A DNA stretch of 61,371 nucleotides from HGM13862 sp031553915 (lineage in GTDB: Bacteria > Bacillota > Dehalobacteriia > UBA4068). The stretch spans positions 1 to 61,371 of the forward strand of contig JAVBKT010000012.1 of the NCBI GenBank assembly GCA_031553915.1. The letters are read 5' to 3'. The notes under the pieces are model-generated. The model was given only the letters and a program-made list of their open reading frames with translations. It was not told where the DNA came from and did no database searches. Made by a program: the position numbers and the translations under genes. Shown piece after piece: positions 26,006 through 33,802 of the stretch; the first letter of the stretch is position 1; the number at the start of each line of letters is the position of its first letter.

Positions 26006-26566
26006 ATGCATATTAAGCTGGATAAAAAGGGAATGACTTTGGTTGAAGTGCTGGTTGCCAGCGCTCTCTTAGTTGTGCTGATCGCTATAGCCGGCGGTCT
26101 AATTCTCTCCACCATGAATAATTCTACCCGCTATGCCAGGAATGACCAAGCCAAACAGCTGGGCCTGGCCATCTATAATTATTATGAAGGCCGCCTGCAA
26201 AATGGCGCGGAGATAGTTGTCGTCCCAGATGGCGACGATGCCAGCGCCTATATTACGGATACTGCCAAACCAGCGGCAATCAGAAGCAATGGCAGCATTG
26301 TGGAGGCCAAAGCCATTGATTCCACTGCTTTTGTTGATCTTTATAGTGAAGATACTTATAACAGGATGACGGTTAATACTGCTGTTTATGTAGCAGGAGT
26401 AATCATGCACCTGCAAGTTGATATTCTTTATGAAAACGAAGTTATCTTTAGCAAAAAAAGCGCCTTCCGCTTGGCAACCATGTACCGGCTCGGCACCTCA
26501 GTAAAAGGTGATTTAGGCTCTGAGACGGCCCAGCTTATCAACCCGACTATCTATTACCTACCTTAA
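26006..26566 (+). CDS. Minor type IV pilin (PilW/PulJ-like)
   Basis: The 186-residue prepilin has a leader ending DKKG, then MTLVEVLVASALLVVLIAIAGGLILS with Glu at mature position 5, followed by a beta-rich globular domain. The motif and size fit the PulJ/PilW class of minor pseudopilins. It lies between the smaller minor pilin and pilB. Confidence 0.87.
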   Translation: MHIKLDKKGMTLVEVLVASALLVVLIAIAGGLILSTMNNSTRYARNDQAKQLGLAIYNYYEGRLQNGAEIVVVPDGDDASAYITDTAKPAAIRSNGSIVEAKAIDSTAFVDLYSEDTYNRMTVNTAVYVAGVIMHLQVDILYENEVIFSKKSAFRLATMYRLGTSVKGDLGSETAQLINPTIYYLP

Positions 26567-26597
26567 TTTTATTGCGATATAAGGAGAACAACAGCTA

Positions 26598-28292
26598 ATG
26601 AACTCTATGGCCAATCTCAAAAGTATTCGTATCGGTGAAGTCCTGATCAACCAAGGCTATATTACTGAAGAACAGTTGCAGCAAGCCTTGGCCATCCAAG
26701 CCCAAGACAAGAGTAAGCGCTTGGGCGATATTTTGGTTGAGATGGGCTTTGTTAGCGAGCAGCAAAAACTGACCGCCCTGGCGCAAAGGCTTAATTTGCC
26801 GATGATTAATTTGGACGCCTTTGATGTCAATGTTGATGCCGTAGCCCGTATTCCCAGAGCTCTTGCTGATAAATATAAGGTCATTGCCATTAGTCTGCAG
26901 GGCGGACAACTATTAGTAACCGTTAATGACCCGCTCAATTTTTTCGCCATTGAGGAAGTTCGCCAAATTGCCAAGATGCCGATCACTCTTTGCTTGTCAG
27001 AGATGGAACAAATAATCAAGGCAATTGGCTACTATTATTCTGAGGTCTCCACCCGCCAGGCAGTTACGGCAGCTAACCAGACTGCAGCGGCCATGCCTGT
27101 TTTGCAGGATATCATTGCGGATGATTCTGCTGATGACGCTCCGGTGGTGAAATTGCTCAACAGCTTACTGGTCAAAGGCTACAGCACCAATGCCTCAGAT
27201 ATTCATATTGAACCCTTTGCTGATAAGGTGAGTGTGCGTATCCGTGTTGACGGCGCGATTGTCGATTATACGGAATTATCTCTAAACGTACACCAGTCCC
27301 TGATTGCCCGCATTAAGATTCTTGCGGATCTGGATATTGCTGAGAAACGTATCCCCCAGGACGGGCATTTCCGCCTGATGGCCAATGGCATCGATCTTAA
27401 CATCCGTGTTTCTTTAGTGCCGACAGTATATGGCGAAAAGGCTGTGCTCCGCTTCCTGGCGACTAATACTAAGGTAGATAATGATTCTACCTTTGGTATG
27501 ACGGAAGAAAATTATCAAAAAATGCTCAAAGCGCTTAATTCCCCGCACGGGATTATTTATATGACCGGCCCGACCGGCTCCGGTAAAACCACAACTTTAT
27601 ATATGATGCTTGATTATCTGGCGCAAAAGCAAGTTAATATTTCCACCATTGAAGACCCGGTGGAGCGTAATATCCTCCGCTGTAATCAAATTCAGGTCAA
27701 TAATCAAGCCGGGCTTACCTTTGACTCAGGCCTGCGCGCCCTCTTGCGTCAGGATCCGGATATTATCATGGTCGGTGAAACGCGTGATGCGGAAACAGCA
27801 GCCATCTCTGTCCGCGCTGCCATCACCGGTCACTTGGTGATGTCTACTCTGCATACCAATGACGCGGTCAGCTCCATTGTCCGCCTAAAAGATATGGGTG
27901 TTCCGCCCTATTTGATCGCCAGTTCTCTGGTGTCTATTGTGGCCCAGCGTCTGGTGCGCAAAATTTGTCCGGACTGCAAATATGCCTATGAACCGACAGA
28001 ACGTGACCGGGCTTTAATTGGTGAGGATATTCCGATGCTGCATAAGGGCAGCGGCTGCGCCCAGTGCAACTATACCGGTTATCGGGGACGTATTTCGATA
28101 CACGAAATTTTGTTGATCGATAAAAATATCCGTAATATGATTACCGCCGAAGCGTCAAATGATCAGCTGACAGAATATGCGATCAACACCCAAAAAATGC
28201 AAACGCTGCGCCAGTCAGCTACAGAGCTGCTGCTCCAGGGCATAACCAGTATTGAAGAATTGCAGAAAACAGTATATTATGAGGGCTTATAA
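26598..28292 (+). CDS. pilB: Pilus extension ATPase PilB (GspE family)
   Basis: The 564-residue ATPase powers pilus growth. An N-terminal MshEN/GspE-N domain (about residues 5-150; LGDILVEMGFV, the PilB type that in several species binds cyclic di-GMP) is followed by the hexameric ATPase. Walker A is GPTGSGKTTT, the Asp box and Walker B are RQDPDIIMVGETRD, and the His box is LVMSTLHTND. A tetracysteine zinc site (CPDCK ... CAQCN) distinguishes it from PilT. AAGGAG precedes the ATG. Confidence 0.96.
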   Translation: MNSMANLKSIRIGEVLINQGYITEEQLQQALAIQAQDKSKRLGDILVEMGFVSEQQKLTALAQRLNLPMINLDAFDVNVDAVARIPRALADKYKVIAISLQGGQLLVTVNDPLNFFAIEEVRQIAKMPITLCLSEMEQIIKAIGYYYSEVSTRQAVTAANQTAAAMPVLQDIIADDSADDAPVVKLLNSLLVKGYSTNASDIHIEPFADKVSVRIRVDGAIVDYTELSLNVHQSLIARIKILADLDIAEKRIPQDGHFRLMANGIDLNIRVSLVPTVYGEKAVLRFLATNTKVDNDSTFGMTEENYQKMLKALNSPHGIIYMTGPTGSGKTTTLYMMLDYLAQKQVNISTIEDPVERNILRCNQIQVNNQAGLTFDSGLRALLRQDPDIIMVGETRDAETAAISVRAAITGHLVMSTLHTNDAVSSIVRLKDMGVPPYLIASSLVSIVAQRLVRKICPDCKYAYEPTERDRALIGEDIPMLHKGSGCAQCNYTGYRGRISIHEILLIDKNIRNMITAEASNDQLTEYAINTQKMQTLRQSATELLLQGITSIEELQKTVYYEGL

Positions 28293-28293
28293 T

Positions 28294-29355
28294 ATGGCGA
28301 TTATTACCAGCTTGATTGATTTTGCTATAGCGAATAATGTTTCTGATATCCACCTGACTCAGGATAAGATGCCTGTTTATCGCCGCAATGGCCAGCTATT
28401 GCAGCAACCCGGCGCCCCCACGATCAGCAGAGACGATATCCTCGCGCTTTTGGATGAAAAGCAACGTCGTCAGCTTAGCGATGGCAATGATGTTGATTTT
28501 GCTATCTCTGAGGCCGGCGGCAGGCAAAGAGTCAATGTTTATCAGGAAAGAAATAACCTGGTAGCAGCCATCCGTCTGCTCAATGACACTATTCCCACAT
28601 TAGAGCAGCTGCGTTTGCCGCCGGTGCTCCATACTTTGGCCGAGGAAAAAAGAGGCCTGGTTTTGGTCACCGGGCCTACCGGATCAGGTAAATCAACTAC
28701 TTTGGCGGCAATGATTAATTATATCGCCCAAAACCGCAGCGAGCATATTATTACTATTGAAGACCCGATTGAATATGTTTATGGGGAGACCCGCTCGCTG
28801 ATTCATCAAAGAGAGGTTGGCCGCGATGTCAGCTCCTTTGAGGCTGCCTTGCGCTCTGCCCTGCGTGAAGACCCGGATGTCATTCTCGTTGGCGAGATGC
28901 GCGATTATGAAACGATTTCCGCTGCTGTCACAGCTGCTGAGACCGGGCATTTGGTTTTTTCTACACTGCATACCACCGGCGCTGCCAAAACAGTAGACCG
29001 TATTATTGACGTTTTCCCCCCGCATGGGCAGGGGCAAATCCGCACCCAATTGGCTGGCGTGCTAAAAGGCGTTATTACCCAATGCCTGGTGCCGCTGCTG
29101 CCGGAGGCGCATACCGAAGGAATCCCCGGCAGAATAGCTGCCACTGAAGTGATGCTGGGTACAGACGCGATAATGAATTTGATTCGTGACGGCAAGGGGC
29201 ATCAGATCAATTCCGTGATGCAGTCCAGCGGCGCATCAGGGATGATGACTTTGGACAATTGCCTGGGCAATCTGGTTCGTGAGGGGCTAATCAGCCGCGA
29301 GACGGCCTATCAATATGCAACTAATCCTGCTGATCTGCGCCAATTTATCGGCTAG
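28294..29355 (+). CDS. pilT: Pilus retraction ATPase PilT
   Basis: The 353-residue ATPase has the PilT N-terminal domain (ANNVSDIHLT), Walker A GPTGSGKSTT, Walker B EDPDVILVGEMRD, His box LVFSTLHTTGA, and a C-terminal AIMNLIRDGKGHQI resembling the AIRNLIRE retraction motif. There is no tetracysteine site. ATG 28294 starts one base after the pilB stop behind GAGGG. An ORF extension to 28252 lies inside pilB and is not needed. Retraction allows twitching and DNA uptake. Confidence 0.95.
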   Translation: MAIITSLIDFAIANNVSDIHLTQDKMPVYRRNGQLLQQPGAPTISRDDILALLDEKQRRQLSDGNDVDFAISEAGGRQRVNVYQERNNLVAAIRLLNDTIPTLEQLRLPPVLHTLAEEKRGLVLVTGPTGSGKSTTLAAMINYIAQNRSEHIITIEDPIEYVYGETRSLIHQREVGRDVSSFEAALRSALREDPDVILVGEMRDYETISAAVTAAETGHLVFSTLHTTGAAKTVDRIIDVFPPHGQGQIRTQLAGVLKGVITQCLVPLLPEAHTEGIPGRIAATEVMLGTDAIMNLIRDGKGHQINSVMQSSGASGMMTLDNCLGNLVREGLISRETAYQYATNPADLRQFIG

Positions 29356-29386
29356 TTGAGCAAAAAACCAACGTATATATGAGATT

Positions 29387-29420
29387 AATTAAGACCATCT
29401 GTATACAGGTGGTCTTAATT
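29387..29420 (+). terminator. Hairpin ending the pilus operon
   Basis: AATTAAGACCATCTGTA pairs with TACAGGTGGTCTTAATT (one G-T pair), giving a long stem with a minimal T tract. It separates the pilus operon from the opposing CNNM gene and can work in both directions. Confidence 0.75.
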
Positions 29421-29461
29421 TGTGCAAAGATATCAACAAACGCCCTGCTGATGGTGAGTAT

Positions 29462-30835
29462 TTATTTACTATGACTATTTTCAGCGGTATTGTCGGTTGA
29501 CTCCGCAGTTTCCAGCTTGCTGACTAATACCCATTCCACGCGCCTGTCGACAAATTGCTCAACTTTCAGATGCAGGCCAAAGGCGTCAAACTCAATATTG
29601 CTGCCATCCGGGGGGATCTCATTCATCTGGCTAAAGAGCATGCCGCCGACAGTATCAAAATCATATTCATCCTCATCGATAGGGATGACGATATCCAGCT
29701 CTTGCTCTAAGTTGTCTATCTCCACGCTGCCGCGCATCCGCCATAAATTAGGCTCTAACTGGACAATCTCCTGAGTATCCAAAGGATCAAACTCATCATA
29801 AATATTGCCGACGATTTCCTCGAGGAGGTCTTCTAAGGTCACCAGTCCGCTAGTGCCGCCATATTCATCGACCACACTGGCCAAATGCGTTTTTTTCTGC
29901 TGCATATCGCGGAACAGTTTGTCCGCAGGGACAGATTCCGGCACAAAATAGATCGGCACCACCAGATCCCGCAGAGGTAGGGGGTTTTCCCTTTGCGCGT
30001 TGAGCAGATATTCCCTGGTCCTGAGCAGGCCGATAATATCGTCGGCGTCCTCACCGCAAACAGGGAAGCGGGAGAGGCCGCTGCTTTCGATCAGCTCCAT
30101 AATATCTTCGGTGCTATCGTCCAGCCATACCACCTTCATGTCTGTACGGTGTATCATTACATCTTCAGCGGTGATATTATTAAACTCAAAAATGTTTTGA
30201 ATAAACATTTTTTCAGCAGGTTCAATAGTGCCCTTTTCTTCACCGATATCAACCATCATGCGGATCTCTTCTTCAGAAACGTCTTCCGGCTCGGCATGAG
30301 GATTAATACGCAACAAACGTAAAATACCATTGGTGGATTTGGATAGCAGCCACACCGCAGGCTTAAAGAGAATCCCCGCGCCAGTAATAATAGAGGCTAT
30401 GCTATTGGCAATCCTCTCTGGATATTGCATGGCAATTCTTTTGGGTACCAGCTCTCCCAGCACCAGGGTGAAATAGGAGAGAATAATAGTAATGAGAATA
30501 ACGGTAATGGTATTCAAAGCGGCAGGGGAGATAAAACTCCAGCCATGTGTGTTGATCAGCCAGTTTACCAACGGGGCAGCAAAGCTGTCCGCCGCAAAGG
30601 CTGAGGCCAAAAATCCCGCCAGGGTAATGGCAATCTGGATAGTAGAGAGAAAATCTCCCGGGGTGTCCAACATTTTTTGCAGCTTAGCGGCTTTTTTATC
30701 GCCTGCTGCCGCATCACGGCGCACTTTGTTGTCATTGAGCGAGATCACCGCAATCTCTGCCGCGGCAAAAAAGGCATTAATTAAAATCAAGACAAAAACG
30801 AGAATCAAACGCAGACCTAAATGGCCATCTTCCAA
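29462..30835 (-). CDS. CNNM/CorC (HlyC) family membrane protein with CBS pair
   Basis: The 457-residue protein has an N-terminal CNNM transmembrane domain (DUF21; LILINAFFAAAEIAVISLNDNKVRR onward, about four helices), a CBS pair (around MIHRTDMKVVWLD and LVVPIYFVPES... KKTHLASVVDEYGG), and a C-terminal CorC_HlyC domain. Members transport or sense Mg2+ and related ions, and the old name haemolysin is misleading. Translation starts at TTG 30833-30835 behind AAAGGAG. An attenuator-like leader precedes it. Confidence 0.92.
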   Translation of the reverse strand: MEDGHLGLRLILVFVLILINAFFAAAEIAVISLNDNKVRRDAAAGDKKAAKLQKMLDTPGDFLSTIQIAITLAGFLASAFAADSFAAPLVNWLINTHGWSFISPAALNTITVILITIILSYFTLVLGELVPKRIAMQYPERIANSIASIITGAGILFKPAVWLLSKSTNGILRLLRINPHAEPEDVSEEEIRMMVDIGEEKGTIEPAEKMFIQNIFEFNNITAEDVMIHRTDMKVVWLDDSTEDIMELIESSGLSRFPVCGEDADDIIGLLRTREYLLNAQRENPLPLRDLVVPIYFVPESVPADKLFRDMQQKKTHLASVVDEYGGTSGLVTLEDLLEEIVGNIYDEFDPLDTQEIVQLEPNLWRMRGSVEIDNLEQELDIVIPIDEDEYDFDTVGGMLFSQMNEIPPDGSNIEFDAFGLHLKVEQFVDRRVEWVLVSKLETAESTDNTAENSHSK

Positions 30836-30874
30836 AACTGTTCACTCCTTTAAAAATTTAGCTCCAGCTATACG

Positions 30875-30913
30875 AAAAGGGCATGGTTAACCACAAGGTA
30901 GTTAACTATGCCC
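30875..30913 (-). terminator. Intrinsic terminator or attenuator in the CNNM leader
   Basis: On the minus strand GGGCATAGTTAAC pairs with GTTAACCATGCCC and is followed by TTTT. It lies between the promoter at 31020-31048 and the CNNM gene, so it must be read through or prevented for CNNM expression. The stop codon of a 20-codon ORF lies in its 5' arm. Confidence 0.75.
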
Positions 30914-30968
30914 ATTTTATTAGTAAAATATTGATGTGTCCGTTACCGCTGGGGTCGGGATCTTCCAT
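30906..30968 (-). CDS. Possible 20-residue leader peptide or relic N terminus of the CNNM gene
   Basis: ATG 30966-30968 opens a 20-codon frame, MEDPDPSGNGHINILLIKWA, ending at TAG in the 5' arm of the terminator stem. The CNNM protein itself begins MEDGHLGLRLILVF, so both share MED and GH. It may be a leader peptide that governs the hairpin, or the remnant of an older N terminus. AAAGG lies 14 bases upstream, a poor distance. Translation is unproven. Confidence 0.4.
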   Translation of the reverse strand: MEDPDPSGNGHINILLIKWA

Positions 30969-31019
30969 GGTGGCTAAAAAACCTTTCTCTTCCTAATAGC
31001 TAATGCTATTATTACCAGC

Positions 31020-31048
31020 ATTCTACCAAAACCGTAGCTCTTTGTCAA
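31020..31048 (-). promoter_or_regulatory. Sigma-A promoter for the CNNM leader
   Basis: On the minus strand TTGACA (31043-31048) and TAGAAT (31020-31025) have a 17-base spacer. Transcription would start near 31013, leaving a leader of roughly 180 bases before the CNNM start. Confidence 0.85.
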
Positions 31049-31074
31049 GCAGGGGCCTTTTACCAGTCTTATGG

Positions 31075-32742
31075 TTATACATTAAAGATGCTGTTCCCGA
31101 TAAATTCCTGCAAAATCGAGCTTCTGGGTACAGCAGCATCAGTTGCCGGGCTAAAATAGCGCAGCAGCCGCAGAATCCGGCTTGCTTCCAGATAGCAGCA
31201 GGAGGTAGGGGTAATCGCCGCCAGCTTCTCTTCAATCAGCGGCCGCAATATGGGCAGCTCATAAATCAGCGCCGAATTAATAAAGAAATCCGCCTCTTCC
31301 TGGAAAGGGAAAATATTGCGGTGCTCGCCGCGGCGTACTTCTGCCCAGCGGTTAAGAGTTTGTTCCGGGCTGATGCCCCGGGCATAGCCGTCACGAACCA
31401 TGCGCCGGATCAGGCGGTTATCAGAAGTGGAGAAGGGGGTCGAGGCGTCGAGATTGATTTGTGTCAGAGCAGAGACAAAAATTTTGCGCTTATTGGCCTT
31501 GGGGATATAGGCGCTGACCGCCTCATTTAAGGCATGAATGCCCTCGACAATAAGAATCTGGTTTTCGGCGAGAGCCATCTGCCGGTGGCCGGGGATGCTT
31601 TTGCCGCTTTTGAAATCATAATAGGGGAGGTCAGCTTTTTTACCGGCCAGCAAAGCTGTCATATTGGCATGAAACAGCTCCAAATCCATGGCTGTCAGCC
31701 CTTCATAATCAGGCTTGCCAAATTCATCCGGCGGCGTCTTATCTATGTCAACAAAATAATCATCCATGGATATAATAATCGGGTCAAGGCCACTGGTGCG
31801 CAATTGAATGCGCAGACGATTGGCTGTGGTGGTTTTCCCGGAGCTGGATGGCCCGGCCACCAGCACAATCCTCACCTGCGGAAAATCAGCGACAATCGCA
31901 TCACTCACCTTGCTGAAAACACGTTCCTGCAGTGCTTCGGCAATCAGTACCAGCTCATTAAAAGCATTGCCGCCCCTGTCAATAATAGCATTAAGATCGC
32001 TTACCGTGCGGATATGCAGCAGCTCGCTCCATTCGCTATAATCACGCAGTACAGCATGCAGCTGCTTTGGCTCATGCTCGTCTTGAATTTGACTGCCCAG
32101 ATAGGCTCTTCTTGGCAGCTGGAGAATAAAGCCATTTTCAAAAGGGCTGAGGCGGAAATCTTGCAACAGGGCGGCATTGGTGGCCATGCGGCCGAATAAA
32201 TAGTCAGTCAGATTATGCGCGCGGTAAAGCCCCAGGTATGCGTCTTCCCTGCGCAGGAGCAAGCTGGCCTTTTTCATTTTGTTTTCGCTGCGGAAGAAAG
32301 CGACGGCATCCTCCTTGGAGACCATATCGCGGGTAATGGGCATATTGCTGTCAACGTATTCGCGGATCTTTTGCTCGAGAACAATCACATCATTGCCGGT
32401 GAGGCGTATTCCCTCCGCATTTTCCGCCCAGCAAAACAGCCCGTCGGAAAGGCTATGGCTGACCCAGAGCTTAAAGCCGGGAAAGTTTTCCTCAATCGCT
32501 AGCAGCAGCAGAAAGGTCAGGCTTCTTCTGTATATCGGCCAACCTACAGCAGAATTGGCATCAACCCACTGCACCTCGCTATCGATATGCATAGGATAAT
32601 CCAGTTCCTGCAAATCGCCGTTGACGAGGGCGGCAATCGGCATATAGGAGCGCAGTGGTATCAGCTTGAGAATCTCTGCCAAGCTAATGCCCTTTGGCGC
32701 GCTAATAGTTTGGTCCTGGTCATATTTAATGGTAATTTCCAT
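31075..32742 (-). CDS. Nucleoside kinase: TGS and synthetase-editing-like region fused to uridine kinase/PRK domain
   Basis: The 555-residue protein belongs to a known Bacillota family that joins an N-terminal TGS domain (residues about 1-60) and a threonyl-tRNA-synthetase-like second additional domain to a C-terminal uridine kinase/phosphoribulokinase domain. Walker A is GPSSSGKTTTANRL near residue 285. The DYFVD and LEGIHALN-type (VEGIHALNEAV) segments match uridine kinases. Substrate in the family is a nucleoside, with uridine/cytidine presumed. GAAAGG sits seven bases before ATG 32740-32742. Confidence 0.9.
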   Translation of the reverse strand: MEITIKYDQDQTISAPKGISLAEILKLIPLRSYMPIAALVNGDLQELDYPMHIDSEVQWVDANSAVGWPIYRRSLTFLLLLAIEENFPGFKLWVSHSLSDGLFCWAENAEGIRLTGNDVIVLEQKIREYVDSNMPITRDMVSKEDAVAFFRSENKMKKASLLLRREDAYLGLYRAHNLTDYLFGRMATNAALLQDFRLSPFENGFILQLPRRAYLGSQIQDEHEPKQLHAVLRDYSEWSELLHIRTVSDLNAIIDRGGNAFNELVLIAEALQERVFSKVSDAIVADFPQVRIVLVAGPSSSGKTTTANRLRIQLRTSGLDPIIISMDDYFVDIDKTPPDEFGKPDYEGLTAMDLELFHANMTALLAGKKADLPYYDFKSGKSIPGHRQMALAENQILIVEGIHALNEAVSAYIPKANKRKIFVSALTQINLDASTPFSTSDNRLIRRMVRDGYARGISPEQTLNRWAEVRRGEHRNIFPFQEEADFFINSALIYELPILRPLIEEKLAAITPTSCCYLEASRILRLLRYFSPATDAAVPRSSILQEFIGNSIFNV

Positions 32743-32789
32743 AGCAATACCTTTCTCAAAGCTCAATTTGCAAAGATAAAATATATTTC

Positions 32790-32818
32790 ATTTTACATGG
32801 TTTTCGCCCAAAAGACAA
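32790..32818 (-). promoter_or_regulatory. Sigma-A-like promoter for the nucleoside kinase
   Basis: On the minus strand TTGTCT (32813-32818) and TAAAAT (32790-32795) lie 17 bases apart, about 48 bases before the ATG. Confidence 0.65.
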
Positions 32819-32994
32819 TACACCCATTTGGGGCAGCGGCATATCATGTATTATGACCAGCCACTACTCGCGGTTTCGGTAAAAAAGGGCTAACGGAATG
32901 ACCGCATTCCCTCCTTTGATATTGGTTAAACCGAAAGCAGCGTGAATGAGCGGCCAGGGACAAAAAAATATAAAAGGCTAAAGGAGAGATGACA

Positions 32995-33144
32995 ATGTTT
33001 AATTTCGGTAATAGCTGCGGTGATGGCTGTGGTAACGAATTGTGGGGTTGCCTCCTCAATTTGATAATCCTCTTCATCGTATTGGAATTCCTCTGCAATA
33101 TCATTGGTGGCAGCAATGGACTCAACTGCGGCAGCGGTTGCTAA
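32995..33144 (+). CDS. Cys/Gly-rich membrane microprotein (copy 1)
   Basis: The 49-residue frame is preceded by AAAGGAGAG. Gly/Asn/Cys-rich ends (NFGNSCGDGCGN and GSNGLNCGSGC) flank one hydrophobic helix (CLLNLIILFIVLEFLCNIIGG). It has six cysteines. It resembles in style the tiny hydrophobic spore-associated proteins of Bacilli, but I cannot assign a family. The next gene encodes a relative, and its ribosome site overlaps this stop. Confidence 0.65.
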   Translation: MFNFGNSCGDGCGNELWGCLLNLIILFIVLEFLCNIIGGSNGLNCGSGC

Positions 33145-33158
33145 AGGAGGGACTAAAT

Positions 33159-33338
33159 ATGGTATGCTATAATAATTATCAGCCTCCTATGATGGACTCT
33201 TATAACCATAGCGCTCCCAGTAACAGCTGCTTTGGCGGCGGAGAAGGCTTCTCTTGCATTATCAATCTGATTATTATCCTGGTAGTTTTGCAGTTCTTGA
33301 CCTCTATTCTCTGCCCAACTACTTGTGATATCTGCTAG
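33159..33338 (+). CDS. Cys-rich membrane microprotein (copy 2)
   Basis: The 59-residue protein has a Tyr/Asn/Pro-rich start (CYNNYQPPMMDSYNHS), a Gly patch (CFGGGEGF), and a helix IINLIIILVVLQFLTSILCP that lines up with LLNLIILFIVLEFLCNIIGG of the upstream protein, ending in CPTTCDIC. AAAGGAGG (33143-33150) is eight bases before the ATG. The pair is followed by hairpins and a terminator, so they form a two-gene operon. Confidence 0.7.
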   Translation: MVCYNNYQPPMMDSYNHSAPSNSCFGGGEGFSCIINLIIILVVLQFLTSILCPTTCDIC

Positions 33339-33389
33339 GTAGCTAGCTGATCCGATGCCAAACCGTCTTAGTCAGTCGATTGACCGGCG

Positions 33390-33460
33390 CTCTCCCCAGC
33401 CTATGGGGAGAGTTGACGGAAAAGGGTAGGGATCCGATTTTACCTATCTAGCGTAAAATC
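33390..33460 (+). other. Two hairpins in the 3' region of the microprotein operon
   Basis: CTCTCCCCA/TGGGGAGAG (33390-33412) and GATTTTAC/GTAAAATC (33436-33460) stand between the second microprotein and the terminator at 33488. They add stable structure to the 3' end of the transcript and may protect it or form a small RNA. Confidence 0.6.
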
Positions 33461-33487
33461 CTCCTTAGCTGCCCATTGGCGGCGACT

Positions 33488-33516
33488 GGGGCCGGTGTTG
33501 CACCGGCCCCGTTTCT
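33488..33516 (+). terminator. GC-rich terminator of the microprotein operon
   Basis: A perfect 10-bp stem GGGGCCGGTG / CACCGGCCCC with a three-base loop is followed by GTTTCT. Confidence 0.8.
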
Positions 33517-33530
33517 ATGTGGCAAAATAC

Positions 33531-33560
33531 AAAAAAAGCAGTACGCCAAAGCGTACTGCT
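33531..33560 (-). terminator. Terminator of the 33572-34345 minus-strand genes
   Basis: AGCAGTACGC pairs with GCGTACTGCT (loop of four), and the minus strand then reads seven T. Confidence 0.9.
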
Positions 33561-33571
33561 GCATGATGCTG

Positions 33572-33784
33572 CTATTTGTTTTGGCCTTTTTGTGCTTTAT
33601 TGGCAGCTTTGGTCATTCTCTTCGCCAGGTCCTGCAGCTCGTTTTTATCAGAGCCCTTTTCCAGATTATTGATCAGCTCATTGATAAATTGTTTGTTTTG
33701 CGGAGTAAGTATATTATCATAGTGCTTTAATATTTTTTTCAAATCATTGCTGTTTTTTGGTTTATCGGGGTTGTTAGTAGCCAT
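33572..33784 (-). CDS. Small charged helical protein, unknown
   Basis: The 70-residue product is rich in Lys, Asn and Asp, with predicted helices (LKKILKHYDNIL, NKQFINELINNLE, NELQDLAKRMTKAANKAQK) and no cysteines or membrane segment. AAGGAGG is six bases before ATG 33784. It lies 18 bases downstream of the Gly-rich protein gene and shares its terminator. No family is recognised. Confidence 0.65.
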   Translation of the reverse strand: MATNNPDKPKNSNDLKKILKHYDNILTPQNKQFINELINNLEKGSDKNELQDLAKRMTKAANKAQKGQNK

Positions 33785-33802
33785 CAAAATCCTCCTTATA
33801 TT

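Noticed and set aside
31075..32742. A second threonyl-tRNA synthetase
   Set aside because: The TGS and editing-like region resembles ThrRS, but the C-terminal half is a uridine kinase-type P-loop domain and class II catalytic motifs are absent.
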